26,877 nt of DNA from a virus, in IMG/VR virus record IMGVR_UViG_3300000236_000001, positions 1-26,877 of that record. One strand, written 5' to 3'. A program made the position numbers and the translations under genes. Numbering within the stretch: the first letter of the stretch is position 1; each line of letters begins with the position of its first letter. The notes below the pieces were generated by a model, which made no database searches, was not told the origin of the DNA, and saw only the letters and a program-made list of their open reading frames with translations. Below are positions 1 to 8,819 of the stretch, one piece after another.

Positions 1-2068
1 CATAGGTGACGTTCGTACCGGTGACGACCGGGGCCGTGTTTGTGAGGGCAGTCACGCCGAGGGTGTAGTAATCCTGCTCGATGGTTATCTCGTCGTTCAC
101 TGATGCCATGACAAGCTGTCCTGCCGAAGTGAACTTCGGAGTCCCCGCCACGACGGTGACAAGCGCCGAAGTTTCATCTGTTGGCTCGTTCATCGGGAGG
201 GTGATTCTCCCAACTGTGTCTGACACGAAAGCGTCCCAGAAGTGCGTACCGTAGCAGGATGCCTGCCCGGTGACCGACGATGTGCCTCCGCAGTTCTTCA
301 GGTGGCCATTGAGTTCCGCCGTGACGATGGCGTCGGCCCCGTCGCCGTATACGTGTTCATATGTGTTGCCCTTGTCGGAGTTGAGCGTTGATATGGCACC
401 TGTCCTCGTTGGCACCACATAGATGCGCTGGAAGCGGAGATTTTGGTTGTTCCCCGAGCTGACAAAGATGTATCCCATCGCATTCGCCGAGCCGCCGTTG
501 AGCTGAGCGGCTTTCGTGCCCATGTTGCGGAACGTGCACCTGGCAGAACTTCCGGCATTGAGGATGCCGGTGTACGGATGCACGTTGGCGATTGTTCCTC
601 CGAGTCCGAAGGTAATCCCGTCAATCATGATGTTCGAGCACATCGAGGCCACGCTTACAGCGTACACGCCCACTGTCGTCGTCGCCCCGACATACCTGTC
701 GCAGTAGTCGAGGTCGGTCACAGTGCAGTCGAAGCATGTCGTAAATGTAATCCCTTGGTTGAATGCACGGCATCCATCCAGCACGATACCCGTCGATTGC
801 GTGATCTGGTACGCCCTGCCGCTATTACGTACGAACGCTATGACCCCTGCATCGCAGTTGGTGAACTCCTGCCCGATGCAATAGCTGATGTTCACCGCAT
901 GGTCGCTTGAACCTGCTTGCTCGCGCTCGAATCTCCACTTATCTATCGTTCCGCCCGCAAAGTCTGATGACAGCGTTAGCGCCGGAATATCCGTCGAGGC
1001 GCTCGTGCTGACCCCGCCGTCGTACAGGTCGAGCGGGGATGCGCACTCGGCGATATTCACCGTCTCGAAGGTGGCGACATGGTGGAGCTTCACGTAGTAC
1101 GGCTGGAGGAAATACAGGTACCAGTCGGTTGCGATGTTCTCGATGTCGATGTACCCAGCAGAGGTCGTCGCGAAGTCGGGCCGCGTTGCCAACGTCGCGT
1201 GCGGTATCGCGTTGGTCGCGCGGGCGGCTGTTGTGCATTGCCTCCCGAAGATGTTCGGAACCCTGATCTTCATCCCCGCCGAAGGGACATGGCCCACCGC
1301 CGTCGTTCCGTTGTGCCCGATGGTGATGCTCCCGTTTGTTCCCATGAGGACGAACTTGGAGCGGGCGTCGGTGCCGAGGTTGGTGGTAGTCATGATGGCG
1401 GCGGAGATTGACGGGTAATAGTCCCAGTCTTCGTCTGACGACGGACTGGCCACCTTCGATATCCACACACCGGGAACGTATGCCGTCGCCGAACCATTTG
1501 TCGGACACTGGACAACCTGGCCCGCCATCCCTGTCGTCGCCCCGAGGTCGAACCAGCCGCCGCGTACAGTGAAGTCCCCGAGGCGCGGCACGGTGATCGC
1601 TATGCCTTGGTCGTGGACCACCTCGATCCATCCGACCACATCGGCACCTGCTGCCGTCGCGGTTATCCCTGACAAGGCGCCAGCAGAGAACGTCCCGCCT
1701 GTCACCTCACGCAGCTTGATGAATCCTGTTGCGCCTATGGTGGTCGACGGAGTAGAAGTGAGCGATGCCCAGAATCCAAGGAAATATCCCGATACACCGC
1801 CCTGCGTGATGGTCGTTCCGATTGCGGCAGTGCCTGATCCACCAGTAATGGCAAGCCAGCGCACTTTCGTACCGTCGATTGTGTAGCCGCCACCGAGGGT
1901 TGCCGAAATAGTGACATTGCTGAGCGAGCCGAGCATCGAGGCTGGAGCATTCGCGTGCCAACGCGAGTCGGTGCGTATGGTCAGACGACCGCCGTTGCAC
2001 GTCCATGCCTCGCCGGCGGTGCGGGCGGTGCCTCCGTCAAGGTATGTGTTGGCGGTGATCGTTGCCAT
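1..2068 (-). CDS. Tailspike/appendage-like phage structural protein, C-terminus cut by window edge
   Basis: The frame opens with ATG at 2068 (MATITANTYLDGGTARTAG) and stays open for 689 codons to the left edge, so the C-terminus is missing. A GGGAG ribosome site lies about 9 nt upstream, and the start follows the holin stop by 3 nt, which puts it in the same transcription unit. The first ~230 residues are rich in Gly, Thr and Ser with alternating hydrophobics. From about residue 380 to 560 short repeating units with buried Ile/Val/Phe and turn Asn/Gly/Cys look like a right-handed beta-helix. I recognise the N-terminal sequence as a recurring phage structural type but cannot attach a proven function. 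Its place after the lysis genes suits a tail appendage, spike or head fibre. The structural class is reasonable; the exact role is inference. Confidence 0.7.
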   Translation of the reverse strand, partial: MATITANTYLDGGTARTAGEAWTCNGGRLTIRTDSRWHANAPASMLGSLSNVTISATLGGGYTIDGTKVRWLAITGGSGTAAIGTTITQGGVSGYFLGFWASLTSTPSTTIGATGFIKLREVTGGTFSAGALSGITATAAGADVVGWIEVVHDQGIAITVPRLGDFTVRGGWFDLGATTGMAGQVVQCPTNGSATAYVPGVWISKVASPSSDEDWDYYPSISAAIMTTTNLGTDARSKFVLMGTNGSITIGHNGTTAVGHVPSAGMKIRVPNIFGRQCTTAARATNAIPHATLATRPDFATTSAGYIDIENIATDWYLYFLQPYYVKLHHVATFETVNIAECASPLDLYDGGVSTSASTDIPALTLSSDFAGGTIDKWRFEREQAGSSDHAVNISYCIGQEFTNCDAGVIAFVRNSGRAYQITQSTGIVLDGCRAFNQGITFTTCFDCTVTDLDYCDRYVGATTTVGVYAVSVASMCSNIMIDGITFGLGGTIANVHPYTGILNAGSSARCTFRNMGTKAAQLNGGSANAMGYIFVSSGNNQNLRFQRIYVVPTRTGAISTLNSDKGNTYEHVYGDGADAIVTAELNGHLKNCGGTSSVTGQASCYGTHFWDAFVSDTVGRITLPMNEPTDETSALVTVVAGTPKFTSAGQLVMASVNDEITIEQDYYTLGVTALTNTAPVVTGTNVTY

Positions 2069-2071
2069 TTA

Positions 2072-2482
2072 TCAGTGTCTCCCGACGACACCTTGCGCCT
2101 TTTCGTACGTTCGGTACCCCGACAGTCCGAGTATCCCAGTTATCACCGGCCAGAGGTCGCCGAGCTGGATGTCCGGCGACGGCACCCCGAAGGTGACGAG
2201 CACCGGCGCGATGACGTAACTATAGAGTATCACCAGGGCACCGATCCAGAGGATTGCCGGCCTGGCCCCCGCAATGAATATATTCGGGCTGGCGGCTTCG
2301 GCCTTGAGTATCTCCACCTGCCCGTTCATCGCCTGCGATTCAAGTTCGAGCGCCTTTGCTTCAAGCTCCGCCTTCTTCTCCGCCGATATGTCCCCGGTGA
2401 TCGCCGCGCGGATGTCCTTCGCCAGCGTTCCGGCCCCGGTCATTATCGACCCAATCCCCGACAGGTCAACGCCTAATCCCAT
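2072..2482 (-). CDS. Holin, 3TM (GTA-holin-like) family
   Basis: This 136-aa protein starts with ATG at 2482, 1 nt after the endolysin stop, with GAGG 6 nt upstream. Residues 1-30 are a Gly-rich amphipathic segment. Residues about 34-65 are a charged helix rich in Glu, Lys and Ala. Two hydrophobic segments follow, around residues 75-97 (ARPAILWIGALVILYSYVIA) and 104-120. The ARP motif just before the first clear membrane segment and the overall layout match the 3TM holins found in gene transfer agents and many phages. Holins form inner-membrane lesions that release the endolysin to the peptidoglycan and set lysis timing. The M15 endolysin directly upstream supports this. The family assignment is by motif and context only. 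Confidence 0.75.
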   Translation of the reverse strand: MGLGVDLSGIGSIMTGAGTLAKDIRAAITGDISAEKKAELEAKALELESQAMNGQVEILKAEAASPNIFIAGARPAILWIGALVILYSYVIAPVLVTFGVPSPDIQLGDLWPVITGILGLSGYRTYEKAQGVVGRH

Positions 2483-2483
2483 C

Positions 2484-2927
2484 TTATGCCTCCTCGAAGT
2501 GCGGTCCGTCTTTGTTCTTCCAGCGCCCGCCCCATACTAGGCCATGCGCCTCGCCTATCTCGCCCATCCTGCTCCATACCTGAACAGGAGCGGCCCACCA
2601 CGTCACCCCGTGACGGAGCGGCACCAGGTCTATCGCCTTGCCGAGCAGGTGCTTTGATTCCAGCGTCCAGGTGATCGGCTTTGCCGCATCCTCGTCGCCA
2701 ATCTCCCACAACCCGGCGGCGGCGTACATGGCTTTGACATCCTGCACTGGCATCCTGCCCCTGGAATAGTAGGCCATCTGCGCAGTCAAGTCGCGCAGCG
2801 TCTCCGAGATACCAATGCCGTCAACCCCGAGCGCCTTGAGCTTTTCGTCGGCACGCATGGCCTCGATTGCCTTCCGCGCCTTTGCTTCGACCGCTGGATC
2901 GAGCAGGTTGAGTGCAGTTTTCAACAT
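2484..2927 (-). CDS. Endolysin, M15 zinc peptidase
   Basis: A 147-aa protein starting at ATG 2927 (MLKTALNLLDP). That codon shares one base with the stop of the upstream gene (TAATG), so I prefer it to the longer open frame reaching 2981, whose extra 18 residues lie inside that gene. The zinc-binding signature of M15 D-Ala-D-Ala/L-Ala-D-Glu peptidases is clear: SKHLLGKAID around residues 91-100 gives His93 and Asp100, and KDGPHFE around 139-145 gives Asp140 and His143. The WGG motif before the second ligand is also typical. It should cut peptide cross-links in peptidoglycan at the end of infection. No signal peptide is visible, so export would depend on the adjacent holin. Length is normal for a single-domain phage M15 enzyme. 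Confidence 0.9.
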   Translation of the reverse strand: MLKTALNLLDPAVEAKARKAIEAMRADEKLKALGVDGIGISETLRDLTAQMAYYSRGRMPVQDVKAMYAAAGLWEIGDEDAAKPITWTLESKHLLGKAIDLVPLRHGVTWWAAPVQVWSRMGEIGEAHGLVWGGRWKNKDGPHFEEA

Positions 2928-3277
2928 TATTTCAGCAGCCCTATGAGAGCCACGACAACCAGCCCCGCGAACTGCAACCACTGGATACGCATCAATGATT
3001 TTGCCCGCTCCTTCTCCACTTCAAGTTCCTCCTTGGACTTGCCTACACTTTCTAGGTATTCATCGAGCGCCGCTGCCCCATGGCACGTAGATTTACGCAT
3101 TTCCATACATGAGGTGACGGTCTTTTCAATCTCGTCCACCCTTTCTACCAATTCGACTACCTCCGACCGCTTCCCGTTTGTCTTGTCCGGCCCCCACCAG
3201 TCCATCGCGTGCGATGTAACTTCGGTCCAGAGCTTTGCAATGCGGTCTCGTGCGTCCTTGTCTATGCACTCATTCAT
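2927..3277 (-). CDS. Coiled-coil, C-tail-anchored membrane protein, XhlA-like lysis accessory
   Basis: A 116-aa protein starting at ATG 3277 (MNECIDKDARDRIAKLW). Residues about 38-92 are highly charged and heptad-like (VVELVERVDEIEKTV, then KEELEVEKERAKSLM), predicting a coiled coil. The last ~18 residues (QFAGLVVVALIGLLK) form one membrane segment ending in Lys. That layout is shared by haemolysin XhlA-type phage proteins that sit beside holins and endolysins. The stop overlaps the endolysin start by one base, indicating coupled translation. It could assist the holin or act as a small spanin-like or tail-completion protein. Sequence similarity was not checked, so the lysis role rests on architecture and position. 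Confidence 0.55.
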   Translation of the reverse strand: MNECIDKDARDRIAKLWTEVTSHAMDWWGPDKTNGKRSEVVELVERVDEIEKTVTSCMEMRKSTCHGAAALDEYLESVGKSKEELEVEKERAKSLMRIQWLQFAGLVVVALIGLLK

Positions 3278-3335
3278 CAGTCAACCTTTCACCGCGCCCG
3301 GCAATCATGACGTAATTGCGTAAGGATCCACAGTT

Positions 3336-3542
3336 TCATCCCCTCAATTCCGAAATTCTGTCCCTTGCCTGCTGTCTTGTCAGTGCGACATCCTCCGGCA
3401 CCGCCTTGCCTGTCTCCGCCTTGCGCGCCGCATACCAGTCTGTCGAGGCAAGGCGTGCAGTCAGCGTTGCAATCTCGGCCAGCCTGTCGGCCTCAATTTT
3501 CTCGGCGTCCAGAGTCGCCTGCGTCTTTCCTGTCAGTATCAC
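3336..3542 (-). CDS. Small phage tail-fibre-associated protein
   Basis: A 68-aa protein starting at GTG 3542, overlapping the preceding stop by 4 nt (GTGA), with a GAGGTG ribosome site about 5 nt upstream. It is almost entirely helical and charged. The central part, TDWYAARKAETGKAVPEDV followed by an Arg-rich RQQARDRISEL tail, resembles the short C-terminal helical domain of many tail-fibre assembly and tail accessory proteins, which carry a conserved TDWY/R-E-G/P-E-V pattern. It follows the tail-tip gene, where fibre chaperones are commonly encoded. A chaperone or fibre-accessory role is likely but unproven. A 58-nt gap separates it from the next gene and contains nothing I can support. Confidence 0.6.
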   Translation of the reverse strand: MILTGKTQATLDAEKIEADRLAEIATLTARLASTDWYAARKAETGKAVPEDVALTRQQARDRISELRG

Positions 3543-3817
3543 GGTGTCACCTCTTGATAGTCTTTGGTGTCCCAGTCGGGTACGGCTTGCCAGTCACCGC
3601 AATAACGCCTGGCGGTTATATATAACTCACCGTCAACTCTGGCTGCTTCGATGATTGCATACCCCGTTGATTCAAGCAGTTGTGGTTGATCCCATGCAAC
3701 ACAATCTTTCGGGAACTCATAAAGCTCATCATCAAGCTTGAATGAATCTTCGCTTACATATTCAAATACCGAGTCATATTCATTTGTAGAAATACACTTG
3801 TTCCATTTTATTTTCAC
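3539..3817 (-). CDS. Hypothetical acidic protein downstream of tail-tip gene
   Basis: A 92-aa protein if read from GTG 3817, or 95 aa from GTG 3826. I prefer 3817 because it forms a 4-nt GTGA overlap with the tail-tip stop and lies 8 nt after AAGG, whereas the upstream GTG sits only 2 nt after its purine run. The product (MKIKWNKCISTNEYDSVFEY) is acidic and aromatic-rich, with no membrane segment and no motif I can name. The end overlaps the next small gene by 4 nt. Its position between the receptor-binding protein and a fibre-accessory protein suggests a fibre chaperone or a host-range accessory. The function is unknown. Confidence 0.6.
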   Translation of the reverse strand: MKIKWNKCISTNEYDSVFEYVSEDSFKLDDELYEFPKDCVAWDQPQLLESTGYAIIEAARVDGELYITARRYCGDWQAVPDWDTKDYQEVTP

Positions 3818-6800
3818 CAGGTCCACCTTCCTGTAGCAACATAACTTATCCTTGCGGACATCCCATTGTTAGGCCCAATAGCATAAAGCTGCGCCCCAGA
3901 CGAGCCCATTGGAGCATACCCACCCCAAACGATGCCAGTGGTATAGTTGTCAGGGGCGGAAACAGCCAGTACATAATTAGTTGTAAAAGCCACAGGAAAC
4001 GAAACGGCGGCGCTTCCGTAATAGGCCGACCCACCGCCCGAGCTTATGGATATTTGTCCTGTCACGCCCCAGCATATTTGCGTGCCATTATAAAAACGCA
4101 CCCAGTCAAGCCCTGAAGAGTGGACCCCCATACCCTTTGTGTCTACATCATTTACAAAGAACTCTGCCGGGCCACGAAGGTATAAATTGGTTTTTCCAAC
4201 AACACTAGCCGTCCTGCTTACACTGTCCGCGTCCCTGATTTGAAAATGCCACGCATGAGTGCCTGTTATGTACGGGCTATCATCTCGCAACCCAAACATT
4301 AGCATATTTCGTTGGTGAAACTCATCATGTGTTCGTATGGCTACTGCTGTGTTTGGCCAGTCATCATATTCAGAACCGTTACTATTAAACTTGTCTACCC
4401 TTAGTTTTACAAACTCAGGATTGCTCTTTCTTCCCAGCGCCTTCTGGATTACCGTTCCGTCCCCGAATGTCAGGTCTGTACCATCATTGGAGACAATCCC
4501 CGCGCCGACAGTAGGCACAAGCCCGTTGCTCAGCGTTATGCTCCCCGAGTTTTTGGCATACAGCACCCCATTGCTCGCCTTGACGTACTCATCCCCCGTT
4601 CCATCCTTGATGGACAGGCCGTACATCGAACCCTGGATGATCGTCCAGTAATCCCCGGTGATATGGTTCGCGACGCCCTGGAAAGCGACGGTGATGTCAA
4701 GATCGATGGCAACCTGCGCATACGCCGCGATGACCCCGTGTGCTACTGGCGCACCTGGCCCTGACCCGGTGTCGGCGGTGTGTTGCCAGCGCCGTGTCTC
4801 GGTGTTTGAGCGGATCGCGCGTGAGCAATAAGGAGGGAGGAAGATTTCAAGCGAATAACCTTGGCTCTGAGGGAAATACAACCTCTCATTGACGTATGCC
4901 GCAGTTCTGCGGTCCATAGAATGTGGCATTGTTATAGTAGTGAACGTTCCGTTTGCTATGTCGAAGATTTCAAGCAAGGTGCCGCCATTCTCCGGGAAAT
5001 ACAACCTCCCATTAACGTGTACCATAATACTGCGATACATCGAGTGTGGCATTGTTATGGTCGTAAACGTTCCGCTTGCTATGTCGAAGATTTCAAGCGA
5101 ATAACCTTGGCTCTGAGGAAAATACAACTTCCCATTGACGTGTACCATGGCCCAACGATACATCGAGTGTGGCATTGTTACAGTAGCATTAAACAGGCCG
5201 CTTGCAATGTCAAAGATTTCAAGACGATTATCATTGCTCTGTGGAAAGTATAGTTTCCCGTCGACGTGCGCCATGGTGTAGTAGTCCGCCGAACTCGGCA
5301 TTGTTACAGTAGCGTCAAACAGGCCGCTTGCTATATCGAAGATTTCGAGCGAGGTACCCCCGTACTGAGGAAGGTATAGCTTCCCGTTGACGTGTGCCAT
5401 GGTCCAACGGTATGCCGAGTGAGGTATTATTAAAGTAGTGTCAAATGTTCCACTTGCTATGTCGAAGATTTCAAGCAAATCGCCATTGTGCTGAGGAAAA
5501 TACAACTTCCCATCGACATGCTCCATGGCATTGCGAAGTATCGGATTCGGCATTGTTATGGTCGTAAACGTTCCGTTTGCTATGTCAAAAATTTCAAGAT
5601 AAGTACCACCGCTCCTAGGAAAATACAGCTTCCCATTGACATGCGCCATGGTCATGCGGTACATCGAATGAGGCATTGTTATGGTAGCGCTGAACTGGTT
5701 ACGCGCTTTTTCTTTCAGAGACTCGGCACCCGTCTCCATATCAATGACATAAGCATCGGCGCCTGATTCTTCCGACGTCCAATATAACATTTCACTCAAT
5801 CCCATCGCCGCCCGCAACGCCTCGGTTGAACCGAAGGCGGTACGGAGCGAGGTGAGTTGCGTTCGCGTCGGCAGTACCCAATCTGTCATGCCGCCGAGCG
5901 TCGATGCCGCCGCCGCTGCTACCGCATTATCCCACCCGGAGACCTCAAGATCAGAATTGGCAGCCTCAAGATTTGTCGGAAAAATCTTTCCGCCCGAAGG
6001 CCCGATGTCCCCGGTCTGCGCGTCCGTGATTGTGGCAATAATGGTGCCAGCAACCACTCCGTCTTCCACTACTGCAAGATCGTTGTTCCCGTCTCCGGTG
6101 AATCCTTTGGATTGGATGCCGGTCTGATCCTTTATCCCGACACGACAGTTTTCCTCCGCACCAGCTCCGGTCTTGAGCGTGCCAAGGATGGATACTTCCT
6201 GCGCCGCGAGCGACCCGATAAAAGCGCTTGATGCCGCTATCGACCCGAACACTCCATTTGCCGCCACGATAAGCCCCGAGTCTCCGCCCGTCGGGTTGTC
6301 CACAACCCATGGTTGTATGTCCGGCATTGCCGTATTCATGGCGTTGGCGTATCCAGACATGGAGCTTGTGTAGGTAATCCATCCACTGCCCGTGTAGTAC
6401 TGAAGAAATCCGCCGCCCAGCGCGACAGTGTTTTTATCAAAGTAGTAGTCCCCGGCAATCAATTCACCCGAAGGTGCAGACAGAAGCGAACCCCAATATA
6501 TCGCGGCTGTGGATGGGTCTGCAGACACCGCGCAGTTTTTCTGCGCTATCATCGTGACCAGTCCACCAGAGGCATACATCGAGATTTTTATGGCGGCAAC
6601 AAAAAGCGTATCCAAGCCAACTACCATTGCTACCGGTACGTGGTATGTATGGCTCGCCTCATCAATATCGCCTATATAATCGTCAACGTAATCAACTCCA
6701 TTGTGCGAGATCGCAATCACAAACCTGCCGGCATACGCATTCATATTCTGGTTGTATCCATATACCACCAGGTCTTGAGGGCTCAATTCTCCGAGTCGGT

Positions 6801-8805
6801 TCCTCAATATGCTTCCTGTCGATATGACGAGTATTTTCGCTGCGGCTTCAATGGCATTGACCTGGCCCTGATTCGATGCAACTATCTGCGTCCAATCAGC
6901 CCAACTGAAGTCCTCATTCCATGTCCTTGGCGTGATGGCGACATAGACTGTATTGTCGGCTGCTATGAGCTGGTCTCCAACCTGATACGGAACCATCAGA
7001 TGTGGATACATCGTATTGTAATCCAGCGTCCTCGAAGCTTGTACTGAAGGCGAAACGCCTCCGCTGCTCTCTGATGTGAATGCAAAGGACAGGTTATAGA
7101 TTGCCTCCTCGGAAGCCTTGAACGCAACGTTCCATGTAGCCTTCCTTGCATCATACTTGAACGAGGTGCTGTCTATGCGCATATCGACATTCACCCCGGA
7201 CCCCTGCCGACTCTCGGTAAGCCTCACGATTGAGCCAGAGCGCGCGAGAAGAAGTGGCATGTTGCACTCGAACTCATATGTTTTTCGCGGAGCCGACAAT
7301 CTTCTTGCTGCGATTTCAAGCCAGGCGAGATCGAATGCTTTCAGAACAGTTGTCGCCCCATCCCACACGGAGATTTGATTCTTGGTGACATACTTGTTCT
7401 CGAAGTCAGCGTATTTTTTCCCATACAGCGCTTCCGAGGCGGCATTCGAGATCAGCGACTTTATTGCTTCCTTGTAGGTAATCGGTTCGCCATAGATGAC
7501 CAAGCGCCTGATCCAGTCCTGCGTGAGTGTGCCCTTGTCCATATGTAGGATTGCGGTATCCCTGAGGGCTGTTATATTGAAGCGGTCGAGAACGCCAGTT
7601 CCATTGTGGACAAAGATGTATGAAATGTTCTTCGCTCCGACAACTTCGTACTTCTCGGCTTCTCTCTGCGTGATAGGAACTCCGCTGGTTGACGTTAAGG
7701 TTGGCGCGCCCCCCGAGGCAACGGATGGCGTGTTTGGATTGACGGAGTATTTGCACTTGTAGATCACGTTATCGTCATACAGCTCAGGCATGTCTTCTGG
7801 GTCACTGAGATCAAGGAACGCGCCACCATCCTTGATGTATCCATACTCGTTTGAATTGGGATACATCCATAAAGCGCACATGCCCAGCTTCTCGTATCCT
7901 GACATCTCAAGAGAAAGATTATTCTTTATGCTCTCGGTGTTATCGCCATGATTGATGCTGTTGAAGTGGTCATTGGTGAATGTCGCAGAATTGGGGTCCA
8001 TTATGTATAAGCGCGAACTACCAAAGTAGAGCGTGTGTCCAGAGAACGACGCAACGCCGTGAACCGCCTCAGCAAGATCGGCAATTTCTGACCAACAGCT
8101 TCCGTCTATCGGCGCGTATTGTATCGGTATGAGAATTTCCTGCCCAATAATGTTTATCAAGCCGTCTGGATCGCCAAGGGCGACGATCTTGTGTACCAGC
8201 GAGTGTGCCGTGTCGGACGGCGCGCAGATATAACAGCCCTCAAAATATATCGTTTGTTCGACCCACTGCCCGCCGAAAAACACACGAGTCCCTTTGGCCT
8301 CTTTATCTATGAGTAGCTTGGCGTAATCCGCCGCCTCTATGCTAACCTTATTTGTATTGCCGGCACCAACCTCTTCCCTGAACCCTTTTTGCCCGATCCT
8401 TCCAACAAATAGTTCGACCTCCACCCCCGGGTACTCATCGAGGGACACAATAACCTGTATTGCCCTTCCGGGCCGAATGTTCCCCCGTCCATCAGCAAGA
8501 ATCGGGCCGTTGTAGGCGTGTATGTTTGGATTGTACGAAGCATTCGGAACATGCGATGAGTATCGGTGGTCAAAGTTGTTCAATTCGAGCGATATGGTGT
8601 TCGAGCAGGCGCGCCCGTTTGTTCCCTCAGCTTTGTCGCTGAAGGAGAACGAGACTATATCTTCATGGGGGATTCCTACGAACGCACCAGTCCCGGGGAA
8701 GTCTATGGATACAGACACGTTTGGCTTTGCATCTTGCCGCCAGAACACATCGGCGAACCCAGCTGGCAGCGCGGCCCCGTTCTTGTCAATGCCTATAAAG
8801 ACCAT
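3814..8805 (-). CDS. Giant tail-tip/receptor-binding protein with DUF1566 and Kelch-like propeller
   Basis: A 1663-aa protein starting at ATG 8805, with GGGGG 5 nt upstream. Residues 1-600 look like a baseplate-hub or tail-tip protein (IDFPGTGAFVGIP, then a beta-rich region with WCP-free hub-like folds). Residues ~600-930 are fibre-like. A DUF1566/Lcl_C domain begins near 939 (DIGPSGGKIFPT, DWVLPTRTQLTSL, YWTSEE). It is interrupted at about 1035 by seven 41-42-aa Kelch-like repeats to about 1321, then its final strand resumes (CSRAIRSNTE). The C-terminus, ending YVATGRWTW, resembles gp53-like tail-fibre tips. It should hold the tail end together and contact the host surface. It follows the tape measure, the usual position for tip proteins. 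The hub assignment is by position and general look; DUF1566 and the propeller are visible motifs. Confidence 0.8.
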   Translation of the reverse strand: MVFIGIDKNGAALPAGFADVFWRQDAKPNVSVSIDFPGTGAFVGIPHEDIVSFSFSDKAEGTNGRACSNTISLELNNFDHRYSSHVPNASYNPNIHAYNGPILADGRGNIRPGRAIQVIVSLDEYPGVEVELFVGRIGQKGFREEVGAGNTNKVSIEAADYAKLLIDKEAKGTRVFFGGQWVEQTIYFEGCYICAPSDTAHSLVHKIVALGDPDGLINIIGQEILIPIQYAPIDGSCWSEIADLAEAVHGVASFSGHTLYFGSSRLYIMDPNSATFTNDHFNSINHGDNTESIKNNLSLEMSGYEKLGMCALWMYPNSNEYGYIKDGGAFLDLSDPEDMPELYDDNVIYKCKYSVNPNTPSVASGGAPTLTSTSGVPITQREAEKYEVVGAKNISYIFVHNGTGVLDRFNITALRDTAILHMDKGTLTQDWIRRLVIYGEPITYKEAIKSLISNAASEALYGKKYADFENKYVTKNQISVWDGATTVLKAFDLAWLEIAARRLSAPRKTYEFECNMPLLLARSGSIVRLTESRQGSGVNVDMRIDSTSFKYDARKATWNVAFKASEEAIYNLSFAFTSESSGGVSPSVQASRTLDYNTMYPHLMVPYQVGDQLIAADNTVYVAITPRTWNEDFSWADWTQIVASNQGQVNAIEAAAKILVISTGSILRNRLGELSPQDLVVYGYNQNMNAYAGRFVIAISHNGVDYVDDYIGDIDEASHTYHVPVAMVVGLDTLFVAAIKISMYASGGLVTMIAQKNCAVSADPSTAAIYWGSLLSAPSGELIAGDYYFDKNTVALGGGFLQYYTGSGWITYTSSMSGYANAMNTAMPDIQPWVVDNPTGGDSGLIVAANGVFGSIAASSAFIGSLAAQEVSILGTLKTGAGAEENCRVGIKDQTGIQSKGFTGDGNNDLAVVEDGVVAGTIIATITDAQTGDIGPSGGKIFPTNLEAANSDLEVSGWDNAVAAAAASTLGGMTDWVLPTRTQLTSLRTAFGSTEALRAAMGLSEMLYWTSEESGADAYVIDMETGAESLKEKARNQFSATITMPHSMYRMTMAHVNGKLYFPRSGGTYLEIFDIANGTFTTITMPNPILRNAMEHVDGKLYFPQHNGDLLEIFDIASGTFDTTLIIPHSAYRWTMAHVNGKLYLPQYGGTSLEIFDIASGLFDATVTMPSSADYYTMAHVDGKLYFPQSNDNRLEIFDIASGLFNATVTMPHSMYRWAMVHVNGKLYFPQSQGYSLEIFDIASGTFTTITMPHSMYRSIMVHVNGRLYFPENGGTLLEIFDIANGTFTTITMPHSMDRRTAAYVNERLYFPQSQGYSLEIFLPPYCSRAIRSNTETRRWQHTADTGSGPGAPVAHGVIAAYAQVAIDLDITVAFQGVANHITGDYWTIIQGSMYGLSIKDGTGDEYVKASNGVLYAKNSGSITLSNGLVPTVGAGIVSNDGTDLTFGDGTVIQKALGRKSNPEFVKLRVDKFNSNGSEYDDWPNTAVAIRTHDEFHQRNMLMFGLRDDSPYITGTHAWHFQIRDADSVSRTASVVGKTNLYLRGPAEFFVNDVDTKGMGVHSSGLDWVRFYNGTQICWGVTGQISISSGGGSAYYGSAAVSFPVAFTTNYVLAVSAPDNYTTGIVWGGYAPMGSSGAQLYAIGPNNGMSARISYVATGRWTW
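4843..5700 (-). repeat. Seven tandem 123/126-bp Kelch-like propeller repeats
   Basis: Within the tail-tip gene, the block MPHSMYR..MAHVNGKLYFP recurs seven times. The Met/Ile codons opening the units are at about 5676, 5553, 5427, 5301, 5175, 5052 and 4929, giving spacings of 123 or 126 bp. Constant parts are HVNGKLYFP and LEIFDIA.G.F. Variation concentrates at two residues after MYR and in the 5-6 residues after LYFP. Copies 5 and 7 share the identical loop QSQGYSLEIF, indicating a recent duplication or conversion. Copy 7 stops at LEIF. Confidence 0.9.
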
Positions 8806-8819
8806 ATGACCCCCGTGCG

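Noticed and set aside
2928-2981. N-terminal extension of the endolysin to 2981
   Set aside because: The extra 18 residues lie within the upstream gene; ATG 2927 in TAATG gives a normal M15 start.
3289-3339. 16-codon minus-strand frame in the gap before the XhlA-like gene
   Set aside because: Too short and without clear support, despite an ATG after a purine run.
5700-5990. Diversity-generating retroelement target at the DUF1566 domain
   Set aside because: DUF1566 domains are often such targets, but no reverse transcriptase or template repeat is visible in the window, and the variable loops lie in the propeller repeats without an obvious adenine-directed pattern.
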